64,000 nt of DNA, from positions 124,001-188,000 of the forward strand of contig JAIUOB010000001.1 in assembly GCA_020161135.1 (NCBI GenBank), written 5' to 3'. Numbering within the stretch: the first letter of the stretch is position 1; each line of letters opens with the position of its first letter. Under the pieces are notes generated by a model. The model was given only the letters and a program-made list of their open reading frames with translations. It was not told the origin of the DNA and ran no database searches. Shown here in pieces: positions 63,796 through 64,000 of the stretch. The stretch comes from Gemmatimonadota bacterium. GTDB taxonomy: Bacteria > Gemmatimonadota > Gemmatimonadetes > Gemmatimonadales > Gemmatimonadaceae. Made by a program: the position numbers and the translations under genes.

Positions 63796-64000
63796 TTACC
63801 GTGTGCGCCCACGCGGACGCTCGCGATCGCCTGCATCCCCCTCGTCCTCGAAGAAGCCGAACGGGCTGCCACCGGCCGCGCCGCTCAGGTTCTCGACGCG
63901 GAGCTTGGTCTTCTGCACGGTGTTGCCGATCTGCAGCACGACGCCGAACTCGCCGGTGTTGGCGGTGCCGCCGCCACCGAATCCGCCGAAGCCGCCACCA
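63796..64000 (-). CDS. 3' end of an unknown gene
   Basis: About 68 C-terminal residues are visible, beginning in a Gly-rich segment (GGGFGGFGGGG) and reading NTGEFGVVLQIGNTVQKTK and LRVENLSGAAGGSPFGFFEDEGD, with a basic end RPRGRTR. The strand pattern (FGVVLQIGN, LRVENL) resembles C-terminal beta domains that follow VPS10/BNR-type propellers in this phylum, but that is a guess. The start lies beyond the window. Confidence 0.4.
   Translation of the reverse strand, partial: GGGFGGFGGGGTANTGEFGVVLQIGNTVQKTKLRVENLSGAAGGSPFGFFEDEGDAGDRERPRGRTR

Overview
The window is high-GC bacterial chromosome, and the gene content points to the phylum Gemmatimonadota (Gemmatimonas-like). The pointers are three secreted proteins with PEP-CTERM tails, many Gemmatimonas-style secreted hydrolases, a MoxR/VWA/DUF4159/DUF4175 cluster, and start regions that often carry a TANNNT box placed for leaderless transcription. 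This assignment is inference from gene content; no rRNA gene is present. I see no tRNA, rRNA, CRISPR array or classical insertion sequence.

Layout. 1-9.3 kb: cut-off aldo/keto reductase, TIGR04076 protein, sialidase, TauE/SafE permease, CHRD PEP-CTERM protein, M14 peptidase with a coupled partner, serine hydrolase and GH20 hexosaminidase. 9.4-17.2 kb: frameshifted PEP-CTERM gene, OmpW, lipoprotein phosphodiesterase, PhnA-like protein, RluA-type pseudouridine synthase, glycosylase-like protein, OmpH-like chaperone and HemJ-like protein. 17.3-24.5 kb: cryptochrome-DASH, Tat-exported class V aminotransferase-like enzyme, aromatic amino acid decarboxylase, hybrid histidine kinase and DedA. 24.5-31.1 kb: tetR-tolC-MFP-RND efflux operon on the minus strand with two operator-like palindromes. 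31.3-34.2 kb: XdhC, MocA and a Spy-like protein. 34.4-48.8 kb: eight co-directional genes built around a MoxR ATPase (VWA/GATase-like, C13-like pseudoprotease, TPR peptidase, DUF4159, MoxR, DUF58, BatA-like, DUF4175 with a long GQQ repeat). 48.8-49.7 kb: a four-helix-bundle gene enclosed by long inverted repeats. 49.7-64 kb: symporter, PYP-like PAS protein without the chromophore cysteine, parallel beta-helix/PA14 protein with a coupled methyltransferase, PhoD phosphatase, KefB-type antiporter, ChaN lipoprotein, S41-like peptidase, two unknowns, a third PEP-CTERM protein followed by a triplicated terminator, and the 3' end of a further gene.

How the genes work together. Much of the window serves the cell envelope: exported hydrolases, efflux, permeases, outer-membrane proteins and periplasmic chaperones. 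The RND operon is self-contained and probably autoregulated. The MoxR cluster reads as one membrane-anchored chaperone or stress machine whose exact role is unknown. The most unusual objects are the inverted-repeat element around the four-helix-bundle gene, the PYP-like protein with Ser in place of the chromophore Cys, the caspase-like protein with Thr in place of Cys, and the repeated leaderless promoter geometry.
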